Source: Microcaldota archaeon (GTDB lineage: Archaea > Micrarchaeota > Micrarchaeia > Micrarchaeales > Micrarchaeaceae). From it: a stretch of 64,000 nucleotides of DNA. Shown here piece by piece: positions 8,293 to 16,550 of this stretch. Where the stretch lies: NCBI GenBank assembly GCA_021811435.1, contig JAJZOR010000004.1, positions 1 through 64,000 of the forward strand. The letters run 5' to 3'. The notes beneath the pieces were generated by a model. The model did no database searches. It had not been told where the DNA came from and saw nothing but the letters and a program-made list of their open reading frames with translations. Each line of letters opens with the position of its first letter. Position 1 is the stretch's first letter. The position numbers and the translations under genes were made by a program.

Positions 8293-9357
8293 TCAGACGT
8301 TCGCACCGCTTATTATGGCTGCTATCCGGTCTGTAATCCCGTATCTGAGCTTTGGCAGGGCGGCGAGGCTGGCTACGCCGCCCAGTTCTGCGACTATGCC
8401 GCACTCCTTGTACATGGAAAGCTGCTGGGCTGCCATCTCACGGTCGGTAACGGCTACCGCAGAACCGCCTGTCTCCTTTATCGCCTCCAGGGTCTGAAGA
8501 CCGAACTTGGGCAGCCCTACGGCTATCGCGTCTGCCTTGGTCGTCGGGCGCATGTATTTTATTGTATCGCTGCGCCTGCGGTACGCGTCGACAACTGAGT
8601 CGCTGCCCTTGGCCTGCACCGCGACGAGCTTCGGGATTTTTTCGATCATGCCGGAAGAGCGCATCTCCTTCAGCGCCTTGAACATGCCGCTTATCAGCGT
8701 TGCATTGCCTACCGGCACTATGACGTGCGTCGCTCCGGGAAGTTGGCCCAGCACCTCGTATGCCATGGTCTTCTGCCCCTCCTCCCTGTAGCAATAGTCG
8801 CCAGTGAGGAACGCCCTATGTTTCTCTGCGTATGACTTGGCCAGGTCCTCGGCCTTAGTGAAGTCGCCGCTGATTATCTGGACTGAGGCGCTGCCCACGG
8901 CCTTTATCCTGCTGACCTTGTGCGGATTGGAGTGCTCGCCCATCAGGATCTTCGCCTTTATGCCGGCGATCTTAGAGTAATAAGCCAGTGAGTACGCCAT
9001 GTTGCCGGTGGATGCGCAGACTATCTCCTTGTAGCCGTACTCAAGGGCCTTCGCGATCTCTATGACAGAGCCCCTGTCCTTGAACGACCTGGTCGGGTTT
9101 TCCATCTCGAGCTTCATGAATATGTTCCTGCGCGATTCGCTCTGCACCAGCCTTGTTCCGCCTACGACGTAGTGCTTGTATTCGCCGTCCGGCAGCGCTG
9201 CCTCGAAATCCCAGAAGGACTTGCCCGATATGCCGAGCTTTCTGGGCTTACCGATATATACGACCTCTAGGATGCCGCGGCATTTTGCGCATATCTGGCT
9301 CTCGAAGTCGCTCTGGTATGACGCCTTGCATATGGTGCATTTCAAGTAGTATTTCAT
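8293..9357 (-). CDS. thrC: Threonine synthase
   Basis: A PLP-dependent enzyme that converts O-phosphohomoserine to threonine. It has an N-terminal zinc ribbon (CTICKASY ... CAKC) common in archaeal ThrC. The PLP lysine lies in TRSFKDRGS near residue 94, followed by ASTGNMAYSLAYYSKIAG. The phosphate-binding segment is VPVGNATLISG. Length (354) is normal. Its stop is one base from the stop of the convergent transporter gene. The region 9358-9443 is a shared divergent promoter region with the Sua5 gene. Confidence 0.93.
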   Translation of the reverse strand: MKYYLKCTICKASYQSDFESQICAKCRGILEVVYIGKPRKLGISGKSFWDFEAALPDGEYKHYVVGGTRLVQSESRRNIFMKLEMENPTRSFKDRGSVIEIAKALEYGYKEIVCASTGNMAYSLAYYSKIAGIKAKILMGEHSNPHKVSRIKAVGSASVQIISGDFTKAEDLAKSYAEKHRAFLTGDYCYREEGQKTMAYEVLGQLPGATHVIVPVGNATLISGMFKALKEMRSSGMIEKIPKLVAVQAKGSDSVVDAYRRRSDTIKYMRPTTKADAIAVGLPKFGLQTLEAIKETGGSAVAVTDREMAAQQLSMYKECGIVAELGGVASLAALPKLRYGITDRIAAIISGANV

Positions 9358-9443
9358 CCGACTGCCACCTTGCCGTGTATTTACATGCGCTAGTCATCTT
9401 ATTAGATTTTGCCCATATTCAATTATAATAGGAGTATGAGGGG

Positions 9444-10529
9444 ATGACCGAGATAATAAGGATAAATCCGACAGATCCTGAGATAAACAGGGTCATCAGG
9501 GCAGCCAAGGTCATACGCGAAGGCGGCACCGTGGCGTTCCCTACAGAGACGGTTTACGGGCTAGGCGCTAACGGTTTCGACCCTGCGGCGTGCAGGCGGA
9601 TTTTCGAGATAAAGGGCAGGCCGGCGGACAATCCGCTGATACTGCACATACTCGGGCCTGACTGGCTTGACAGGGTCGCGGGCGAGGTCGGTGGCAGAGC
9701 CATGGAATTCGCAGAGAAGGCATGGCCAGGACCGATAACATTGGTGCTAAAGAAGAACGCGAAAGTGCCTGGCGTAGTGACCGCAGGATTGGACACCGTG
9801 GCGATAAGATGCCCCGCCCACAGGATAGCGCTCGAGCTCATAGAGTACAGCGGCGTGCCCATAGCCGCACCCAGCGCCAACCTGTCCACAAAGCCGAGCA
9901 CCACTAGGTTCGAGCACGTTGTCGATGATCTCGACGGAAAGGTCGATGTTATAATAGACGGCGGCGACGCGACATTCGGGGTCGAATCCACCATAATAAA
10001 CATGACGGTAGAGCCGCCGGTGCTGCTCAGGCCGGGGGCGTTCACCGTGGAAGAGCTGGAGAAGCATTTGGGAAGGATAATGGTGCCGGAAGCCGTCAAC
10101 CGAACGGCCACGGATGGCGAGGTGGCGATCGCGCCCGGGATGAAATACAGGCATTACGCGCCGGACAAGATGCTTGTGCTTGCAAATGACAGCACGATAC
10201 TGCGCGGGGCTGCGATGATGGCAGCCGACATGGACGACCCTATAGCGATACTTTGCAGCAGCGAAACGGCGAATTCGCTCATGAAGAGCATCAAGCTGCG
10301 CAACATATCTGTCATAATACTCGGAAGCGAGGGCAACCTCTATGAAGTGGCGAGGAACCTGTTCGACGCGTTCAGGGCGCTGGACGAAACGAGCGCCAAG
10401 ATGGGGATCGTACAGAAATTCGACGATAAAGGGATCGGAATGGCCATAATGAACAGGATAAGCAAGGCGACCGGCAACTCGGCCATAGAAAAGTTAGGCG
10501 ACCTGGAGGGCATGCTAGAGGCGCAATGA
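9444..10529 (+). CDS. sua5: L-threonylcarbamoyladenylate synthase (Sua5/YrdC)
   Basis: This enzyme makes threonylcarbamoyl-AMP from threonine, bicarbonate and ATP, the first step of t6A37 tRNA modification. The KEOPS complex then transfers the group; a Cgi121-like subunit is found at 39036. Residues 1 to about 205 form the YrdC domain with GGTVAFPTETVYGLGANG, KGRPADNPLILHI and APSANLSTKPS. The rest is the Sua5 C-terminal domain, joined by a linker that includes the conserved PGMKYRHYAPD motif. The length of 361 residues is typical of full Sua5. Confidence 0.95.
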   Translation: MTEIIRINPTDPEINRVIRAAKVIREGGTVAFPTETVYGLGANGFDPAACRRIFEIKGRPADNPLILHILGPDWLDRVAGEVGGRAMEFAEKAWPGPITLVLKKNAKVPGVVTAGLDTVAIRCPAHRIALELIEYSGVPIAAPSANLSTKPSTTRFEHVVDDLDGKVDVIIDGGDATFGVESTIINMTVEPPVLLRPGAFTVEELEKHLGRIMVPEAVNRTATDGEVAIAPGMKYRHYAPDKMLVLANDSTILRGAAMMAADMDDPIAILCSSETANSLMKSIKLRNISVIILGSEGNLYEVARNLFDAFRALDETSAKMGIVQKFDDKGIGMAIMNRISKATGNSAIEKLGDLEGMLEAQ

Positions 10530-10574
10530 CGTAGGACTGATAGGTGTGCGCCCTTACTACTCGAATTGAGTGCT

Positions 10575-11325
10575 CTAAGTCGCAGTAACGTTAGCGGACA
10601 CAACGGCGCCATTACTGCTAAATACACTTACATTATATTTCTGATTGCTTATAAGACTAACAAGTCTGGGTATAGAACTCACAACGCTGATATAGCCATT
10701 AAAGGATAGTGTAACATTTGTGTAAGGTGGTAACGTATATCCTAATATCTCGACATCGTTTGAAGCAAACGGTAAGTATAATGTTGCATTTGGAGCTACA
10801 ATAAGATTAAGGTGGTTATAATAATTTGATGAATAAGATTCTGCTTCAAAAATTTTAGTTTGGGCGCCCACGGATATTGTACTATTTAATAGACCGAGGT
10901 CTTCTATTATACTTCTATTAAGTTTGTTTTGAAGAAAGCTTTCTATTCTGGTCTTATTTGTTATGTTCTCTATTACTGTGGCGTTATTAGACGAATTAAT
11001 GATACTCCCTAATGCACTAAGCGGTACAAGTTGGTATAATAAATAGCCATTAATTGCTACATATCGTGTTTACGCTCCCGCTGGAATTTATTTGAATTAA
11101 ATCTGTAGGTCTACCATTACCTGATTGGTATATTTGTAAACCGGAGTAAGTTAAAATGAACTTCTGTGTACCGACTGGGACCTGTGGGATGGCCGTAAGT
11201 TGTATAATAAATCTCGCGGTTTTAATATTATAAGCGTGTATTGTTATGAGCGTTGCTAAAATTAATATTACTACAGAAAGCACAACAAGCAATATTTTGG
11301 TCTTATTATATAACTTAGTTAGCAT
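10575..11325 (-). pseudogene. Frameshifted AT-rich gene for a one-helix extracytoplasmic protein
   Basis: The family is not recognised. The ATG at 11325 begins MLTKLYNKTKILL, followed by one membrane helix and an outside segment (TARFIIQLTAIPQVPVG...). This frame stops at 11050. The next frame continues without a gap as YVAINGYLLYQLVPLSALGS, runs through many N-x-S/T sites, and stops at 10575. The second frame has no usable start codon near the junction, and both halves share the same style. A single-base shift between about 11073 and 11050 therefore best explains the split. The region is far more AT-rich than its neighbours. It may be a decaying or recently acquired gene, or carry a sequence error. 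Confidence 0.6.
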
Positions 11326-11648
11326 TCAAGCACACCACTGTAAAGCTCGTTCCATCATATTGAAGCAAGCTTGATGGCATTGCAAGAGGTTTACCATCAG
11401 GTAGACCGTGATGTAATTGGCCAGCATCGCCGGCGTGGAGTTGCCAATCACGCATGATGTCAGGTTAGGAGGATAGCTCTCCATGTACCACCACTGGCCG
11501 TTGCACAATCCCTTCTCAATGAAAGGATCTGGTATGCGGGCGTGCGGTCGAATGCGGTGTAGTTGCACGCAGGCGCGCCGTACGCGTATGATTCAGACAT
11601 TGCAATGAATAGAAGCACCGCTAACAGGCATGTGAAGACACGCGTCAT
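11326..11648 (-). pseudogene. Frameshifted gene for a small secreted Cys-containing protein
   Basis: From ATG 11648 a signal peptide is seen (MTRVFTCLLAVLLFIAMS), then APACNYTAFDRTPAYQ. That frame then loses coherence and ends at 11460. A neighbouring frame carries on as PDPFIEKGLCNGQWWYMES and CVIGNSTPAMLANY to a stop at 11326. The two overlap at about 11530-11545, as a single-base shift would produce. The last base of the stop abuts the start of the next frameshifted gene, so both were probably one operon. The function is unknown. Confidence 0.55.
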
Positions 11649-11782
11649 GCGGGGGGAGGCGGGACGCTGCATTTCTACGCCATCGTTCAGTTGCTTTGTT
11701 AGTGATGTGGGCCGATTTGTATTTAACGGCTCCTTAAAAGCAACTGGGCTGCGCAACAAGTAATTCCAGGACTAGCGATGAA

Positions 11783-12352
11783 TCAGCTGGCTATCTCAAG
11801 CTTCCTTATCTCTACCTTGTTTATGTCGGTTATGTGCTCCAGCTTGCCCTGCAGCTCTGACTGCAGCTTGCCGTCTATCACAGCGCCCATCACCTCGTTG
11901 GCGGTGTGCTCCTTCAGGAAGCTTGCAGCCAGCGCATTCATCTCCTTCCTTATGCCGACCAGCTTGACGTGGGTGGTGCGGCTCTTGGTTATCGCTATGA
12001 GCTTCAGCACAACAGGGATGTTGTCCTTGGTGTTCATGGGAAGCACCGAGTCCGATACGCTCCTGTACCTCCTGACGAGGGACCTCATGTAGCTGTAGAG
12101 CTGTTCTATCGATACGACCTTTGTGTGGGCGGCATCGCCCTTCACGTCCACGACCTTGAGCACCACGTTCGTGTAGGCATGCGCAGGATTCTTAGTGAGC
12201 AGATCCATGCTGACGACCACCTTCCTGCCCGCCGCCGCCTTGTCGTCGTTGGCCGGCATCTCGCCTATCACGACGTCGTTGAATATCGACGGGGCGTAGA
12301 CGGAGAACCACTTCTTCATCTTCCACTTATCGACAGACCTTTGTGAAGCCAT
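11783..12352 (-). CDS. rps3ae: 30S ribosomal protein eS1 (S3Ae)
   Basis: A small-subunit ribosomal protein specific to archaea and eukaryotes. The N-terminal pattern WKMKKWFSVYAPSIFNDVVIGE is characteristic, as is the later GIRKEMNALAASFLKEHTANEV. Length (189) is near normal for archaea. It lies 3 bases downstream of rps15 on the same strand, a common archaeal pair. Confidence 0.95.
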   Translation of the reverse strand: MASQRSVDKWKMKKWFSVYAPSIFNDVVIGEMPANDDKAAAGRKVVVSMDLLTKNPAHAYTNVVLKVVDVKGDAAHTKVVSIEQLYSYMRSLVRRYRSVSDSVLPMNTKDNIPVVLKLIAITKSRTTHVKLVGIRKEMNALAASFLKEHTANEVMGAVIDGKLQSELQGKLEHITDINKVEIRKLEIAS

Positions 12353-12355
12353 TCA

Positions 12356-12826
12356 TCACACCTTTCCTTTTATGAGCAGAGCCGCCTGTTGCGGGTCGTA
12401 CCTCCATGTCGTCGGCAGCGCGCCCGACCTTATGTAGTACTTCGAAAGGCGCCATATCTTCGACTCAGCCCTGCGCAGGTTGTTCCTGTTGTGCATGTCC
12501 TGCTTGTTCTTGACCAAGTGCTCGTTTATCTTGACCGCCTTCTTCATAAGGTCCATCAGGTCGGAAGGTATGTCGCTGCCCTGCCCGTTCTCCTTTAATA
12601 TGACCGAAAGCCTCTTCCCCATTACCTGCTTCACGTACGGCACCCCGTGCTCCCTCTTCAGCTTCTCGCCTATCATCGCCGGGCTTAGGCCCTGCTTGGA
12701 GTACGCCAGTACCGTATCCACTATCTGATCCTTGCCCAAAGCCATGTTCTCTGGCATGGCGCCCGGCTCTAGGGAGGGCTTCCTTGACTTCGACTTGCCA
12801 TGCTTCTTTGAATGCATTCTAGCCAT
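12356..12826 (-). CDS. rps15: 30S ribosomal protein uS15
   Basis: A small-subunit protein binding the central domain of 16S rRNA. The archaeal form has an N-terminal extension (MARMHSKKHGKS) and the conserved KDSKWRL-like core, here AESKIWRLSKYYIRSGALP. The start is ATG 12826, the normal MARMH form, although the frame extends four codons further. It is cotranscribed with the eS1 gene. Confidence 0.95.
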   Translation of the reverse strand: MARMHSKKHGKSKSRKPSLEPGAMPENMALGKDQIVDTVLAYSKQGLSPAMIGEKLKREHGVPYVKQVMGKRLSVILKENGQGSDIPSDLMDLMKKAVKINEHLVKNKQDMHNRNNLRRAESKIWRLSKYYIRSGALPTTWRYDPQQAALLIKGKV

Positions 12827-12928
12827 GTGTTTTAGCACCTTTAAAATAGCGTAGCGGCGCGGAGTTTTAGTCCCGTACTTAGCCAGTCTGCTTGGCGCCT
12901 ACGCGGCAGAATATATTTGCACAGTAAG

Positions 12929-15355
12929 CTATATATTAATAGCTACGGAGTAGTCGCTGCCCGCCTTTATGTTGACGTTCCTTATCTTGCATATGTTGGC
13001 CAGCTCCTTCTTGCACTGCTCCACCGCCTTTGCGTACTGTACCGGCACCGTCACCTCGGCCGAGTTTATCTCGTAATTGAGCGCCAGGTGCTGCTTCGCC
13101 TTGGCCTTCCTCACATCGCTTATGATGTCGTTGAGCAGCGTGCCGACGTCGGCGAAGTCCGTGTCTATTATGTCGCTCTGGAACACCACCCCGTTGATCG
13201 CATAGCCTGCGCCGTGAGGCGCCTCCTTGTGCTCTGGGAACTGCGCCTTGAACAGGTAGTCCTCCGAGAACATTGAGTTTATCTCCTCCGCGGCATGCGG
13301 AACTATAGGGGCGATTAGCTTGAGCGAGTTCAGCAGCACGTACCTAAGCGTGAAGGCGGCCGCGTGGCGGCTGCGCTCCATGGACGGCTCCTTCGAGTAT
13401 ATCCTGTACTTGACGTTCTCTATGTAGAAATCGCAGAACTCGTGCCAGTAGAAGTTTATTATCGCGTTCGAAGCCTCGTATAGGTTGTAGCCGTCGTACG
13501 CCTTCTGCACTGTGCCTACCAGCTCGTTGAACCTGTGGAGTATCCACATGTCGAAGATGCCCATGCTCTTGCTCGGTTCGGCCCTGGGCGCGCCGGCCTG
13601 GTCAATCCCATTCTTGACGAACAGCGCGGAGTTGTAGAGCTTGTTTATGAAGTTCTTGGCGAAGTCCATGTCCTTGTATGAGAATATCTTATCCTTTCCT
13701 ATCGCGCCGCTCAGCGCCACCCACAGCCTCACCGAGTCCACGGTGTACTTCTGCAGCAGCTCCATCGGGTAGACGCCGTTGCCGAGGCTCTTGTGCATCT
13801 CCCTGCCGTCAGGGCCCAGTATCATAGAGTGCGCTATTATGGACTCCCACGGCTTGCCTCCGGTGAGCGCCCACGTCCTGAATATCGTGTAGAATGCCCA
13901 TGTCCTTATTATGTCTGTGCCTTGGATCCTTACCGACGATGGGAGCCCGTGGCTAGAATCCTTTTTCGGCCATCCGGATATAATGAGCGGCGTTATCGAG
14001 GAGTCGACCCAGCCGTCAAGCGTGTTCGTCTCGCCGACCAGCTTGCCGCCGCACTTGCGGCATTCCTTGATTGGTGGCTCCCTTTTGAGCGTGTCGACCG
14101 GCAGGCTGTCTTTAGAGGCGGGCACCAGCTCGCCGCACTTCTCGCAGTGCCAGAACGGTATCGGGGTGCCGAACACCCTGTTCCTGGATATGGCCCAATC
14201 CCACTCTATGAAGTTGCTCCAGTCCTCAAGCCTCTGCAGCGAGAAGTCTGGGATCCAGCTTATCTCGCGGGCCACTTCCTTTATCTTGGCCGCCTTGTCC
14301 TTTATCTTTATGAACAACTGCATCGACGATAGGAGCTCTATGGGGGTGCCGCACCTGTCGTGTATCTTCACCGTGTGCCTTATCCTTTCCTTCTTGATCA
14401 GGACGCCTTCCTTTGCGAGCTCATCCACAACCTTTTTGCGCGCCTCCTTCAACTTAAGTCCGTCGAATGCGCCGCCGTTCTTCACCGCGCCGTCCTCCCC
14501 TATTGCGTCTACAAGGTCCAGCTTGTGCTTGTAATACATTGTCACGTCGGCTCTGTCGCCGAAAGTGCATACCATCTCTGCGCCGGTGCCGAATCCCATC
14601 TCCACGGCCTCGTCGCCGAATATCCTTACCTCCTTGTTGAACAACGGCACTATGGCGCTCTTGCCTATAAGGCTTGCGAAGCGCTCGTCCTTCGGGTTTA
14701 CGGCGATGCCCACGCAGGCGTGCAGCATCTCCGGCCTGGTAGTCGCTATAGTCATCGCGGCTCCGGATTCCTTGAGCTTGAAGTTCAGGTAGTTGAGGTC
14801 GGTGTCCGACTCCTTCTCCTCGGCCTGCTCCCTGGATATAGTAGTGACGCAGTTGGTGCACCACTCGACCGGATGCGAGGCCCTGTAAACGAAGCCGCCC
14901 TCGTGCATCTGCAGAAGGGAGAGCTGCACCTTGGCTATGTAATCGTCGGATATCGTAAGGTACTCGTACCTGTTGTCGAATGAGGCGCCGAGCCTGAGCA
15001 TCTCGTCCTTCATCTTTGCTATGTTGCCCATCGACTCCTCTACGCACCTCTTGTAGAACTCGTCTCTCCCCAGGCCCTTGCCGTACTTCTGCTCTACGGC
15101 CAGTTCCGTCGGGAAGCCGTGCGCGTCCCAGCCCTGAGGGTACAGGACGTTGTAGCCCTTCATGCGCTTGTACCTGGCTATAGAGTCTATGTAGCAGACC
15201 CAGAAGGCCTGCCCCATGTGCAGCGCGCCGTTGGTGAATGGCGGCGGGGTGTCTATCACGTAAGCAGGCTTGTCGGACTTCTCATCGAATAGGAAGGCCT
15301 TCTTCTCCTGCCATATCCTGTCCCACTTCGAATCCGCCTGCGAATCGTACATCAA
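12929..15355 (-). CDS. valS: Valyl-tRNA synthetase
   Basis: A class I aminoacyl-tRNA synthetase charging tRNA-Val. The HIGH-like motif is NGALHMGQAF near residue 43 and the KMSKS-like motif is EMHKSLGNGV near residue 535. The block WDWAISRNRVFGTPIPFW with a zinc site (CEKCGEL ... CRKCGG) and the WVDSSITPLIISGW segment match the archaeal ValS type. At 808 residues it is shorter than bacterial ValS and lacks the long coiled-coil tail. The start could be ATG 15355 or the next codon, ATG 15352. Confidence 0.92.
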   Translation of the reverse strand: MMYDSQADSKWDRIWQEKKAFLFDEKSDKPAYVIDTPPPFTNGALHMGQAFWVCYIDSIARYKRMKGYNVLYPQGWDAHGFPTELAVEQKYGKGLGRDEFYKRCVEESMGNIAKMKDEMLRLGASFDNRYEYLTISDDYIAKVQLSLLQMHEGGFVYRASHPVEWCTNCVTTISREQAEEKESDTDLNYLNFKLKESGAAMTIATTRPEMLHACVGIAVNPKDERFASLIGKSAIVPLFNKEVRIFGDEAVEMGFGTGAEMVCTFGDRADVTMYYKHKLDLVDAIGEDGAVKNGGAFDGLKLKEARKKVVDELAKEGVLIKKERIRHTVKIHDRCGTPIELLSSMQLFIKIKDKAAKIKEVAREISWIPDFSLQRLEDWSNFIEWDWAISRNRVFGTPIPFWHCEKCGELVPASKDSLPVDTLKREPPIKECRKCGGKLVGETNTLDGWVDSSITPLIISGWPKKDSSHGLPSSVRIQGTDIIRTWAFYTIFRTWALTGGKPWESIIAHSMILGPDGREMHKSLGNGVYPMELLQKYTVDSVRLWVALSGAIGKDKIFSYKDMDFAKNFINKLYNSALFVKNGIDQAGAPRAEPSKSMGIFDMWILHRFNELVGTVQKAYDGYNLYEASNAIINFYWHEFCDFYIENVKYRIYSKEPSMERSRHAAAFTLRYVLLNSLKLIAPIVPHAAEEINSMFSEDYLFKAQFPEHKEAPHGAGYAINGVVFQSDIIDTDFADVGTLLNDIISDVRKAKAKQHLALNYEINSAEVTVPVQYAKAVEQCKKELANICKIRNVNIKAGSDYSVAINI

Positions 15356-15390
15356 AAACGCCCATAAGCTCCGCTATAGTATTGAAAAGA

Positions 15391-15434
15391 CAGAAATATA
15401 AATTAAAGAAATAAAGAAAAAAATAAAATTTTAG
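15391..15434 (-). terminator. T-rich terminator after the TRAM gene
   Basis: On the minus strand the 40 bases just after the TRAM gene stop are nearly all T and A, with repeated T runs of 3 to 7. Archaeal RNA polymerase terminates at such T tracts without a hairpin. The same stretch includes a TATA-like box that may serve valS. Confidence 0.6.
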
Positions 15435-15436
15435 GT

Positions 15437-15715
15437 TTATTGGATTAGCTCAGCGACTGCAGACTTTGCCTTTACGTCGACAATTCTGACCTTCACGTCG
15501 GCGCCCTGCTGAGCACCCTTTATGAAGATAACGAAACCGTCTTTCTTGGCTATCCCGTCCCCCTTAGCCCCGACTGCCTCGACCTTCACCTCAAGTTCGT
15601 CTCCGACCTTTACCGGCTTGGGCAAGAAGTAGCTTGGCTTTATCCTGTACCCTCCTTCTCCTCTCCTTTCACTGCTTCCGCGCTCTGCGGAATCCATTCC
15701 TTCTTCGTCATTCAT
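15437..15715 (-). CDS. TRAM domain protein
   Basis: The second half (about residues 35-92) is a stand-alone TRAM domain with VKVGDELEVKVEAVGAKGDGIAKKDGFVIFIKG and VKVRIVDVKAKSAVAEL. Single-domain TRAM proteins are abundant archaeal RNA-binding proteins thought to act as RNA chaperones. The first 30 residues are acidic, basic and Gly-rich and look disordered. The T-rich terminator just downstream suggests a single-gene transcript. Confidence 0.9.
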   Translation of the reverse strand: MNDEEGMDSAERGSSERRGEGGYRIKPSYFLPKPVKVGDELEVKVEAVGAKGDGIAKKDGFVIFIKGAQQGADVKVRIVDVKAKSAVAELIQ

Positions 15716-15856
15716 TTTATCTATCTCATACGAAATTCTGACGCTTTATGCGCTTACTCCCGTATCTGGTATATATTATGGGGCGAAAGGTTTTTAAGGC
15801 TTGGCATTGCGCGAAAACTGGAGACTTGGATGGGCGGCCGCATTGGCGCGCGACTG

Positions 15857-16549
15857 CTATAACGCATCGTGCAGTGACTCCATGCTGCTGAAAAGGCGCC
15901 ACGGCCTGGCCTTTGAGAGCCTTTCGTAGCTCTCGACCCCGTTTGCCACGGCGCATGCCCTGACCCCTGCGTTCTTTGCCGCAAGCACGTCATCCACCAT
16001 GTCGCACACATAGACCGCCCTGTCCTTGTTCTTGTGGGAGTTGAGCGCGTACAGGACCGTGTCTATGCCGGCAGGGTTGGGCTTCAGCGCATTTATCTCC
16101 TGGCCGCTGACGACCACGTCGAAGTAATTTGATATGCGCTCCTCGGAAAGCTCCCTGAGCGCCCTGTAAGGGTTGGCGTCAGTCAGCAGGGCTATCTTCT
16201 TGTTCCTCTTGTACAGAGTGCTGATGACTTCCTTGGCGTACTCCTGCAGATGCGGCTTCACGAACTTGAGCGACAGCTCTATCATGCCTATGAGCAGCCG
16301 GTTCTTGAATTCCATGGCCCTCATTTCTACTTCGTAGCGCCTCTTCGTGTGGACTATTTGATGCACCTCCGTGCCGCCGGCCTCGAGCCGCAGCCGGGTC
16401 TTCCGCTTCTTGTAGCGCCAGCTGGGGTTGAGCATCTGGTTTAGCTTCCTCAGGAAGTGCATCTGGGTGAGCGTGCCATCCCAGTCGAATATGAAGACAT
16501 CGAATTGGTCAAGGAGACCTTTTTCAGCCATGCTCATCGTTGCCTCCAT
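15857..16549 (-). CDS. HAD-superfamily hydrolase
   Basis: A haloacid dehalogenase-type phosphatase. Motif I is FIFDWDGTLT (nucleophile and acid/base Asp), motif II ALLTDANP, the motif III lysine is in ALKPNPAGI, and motif IV is VYVCDMVDDVLAAKNAG. The cap is an all-helical segment between motifs I and II with a basic stretch (RYKKRKTRLRLEAGG). The substrate cannot be read from sequence; phosphoglycolate phosphatase-like enzymes are the nearest in layout. The ATG at 16549 follows the leuS stop by one base, so it is likely translated from the leuS transcript. Confidence 0.85.
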   Translation of the reverse strand: MEATMSMAEKGLLDQFDVFIFDWDGTLTQMHFLRKLNQMLNPSWRYKKRKTRLRLEAGGTEVHQIVHTKRRYEVEMRAMEFKNRLLIGMIELSLKFVKPHLQEYAKEVISTLYKRNKKIALLTDANPYRALRELSEERISNYFDVVVSGQEINALKPNPAGIDTVLYALNSHKNKDRAVYVCDMVDDVLAAKNAGVRACAVANGVESYERLSKARPWRLFSSMESLHDAL

Positions 16550-16550
16550 C

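Noticed and set aside
9554-10154. Long minus-strand frames inside the Sua5 gene
   Set aside because: They are shadows created by codon bias of the Sua5 gene, whose motifs are unmistakable.
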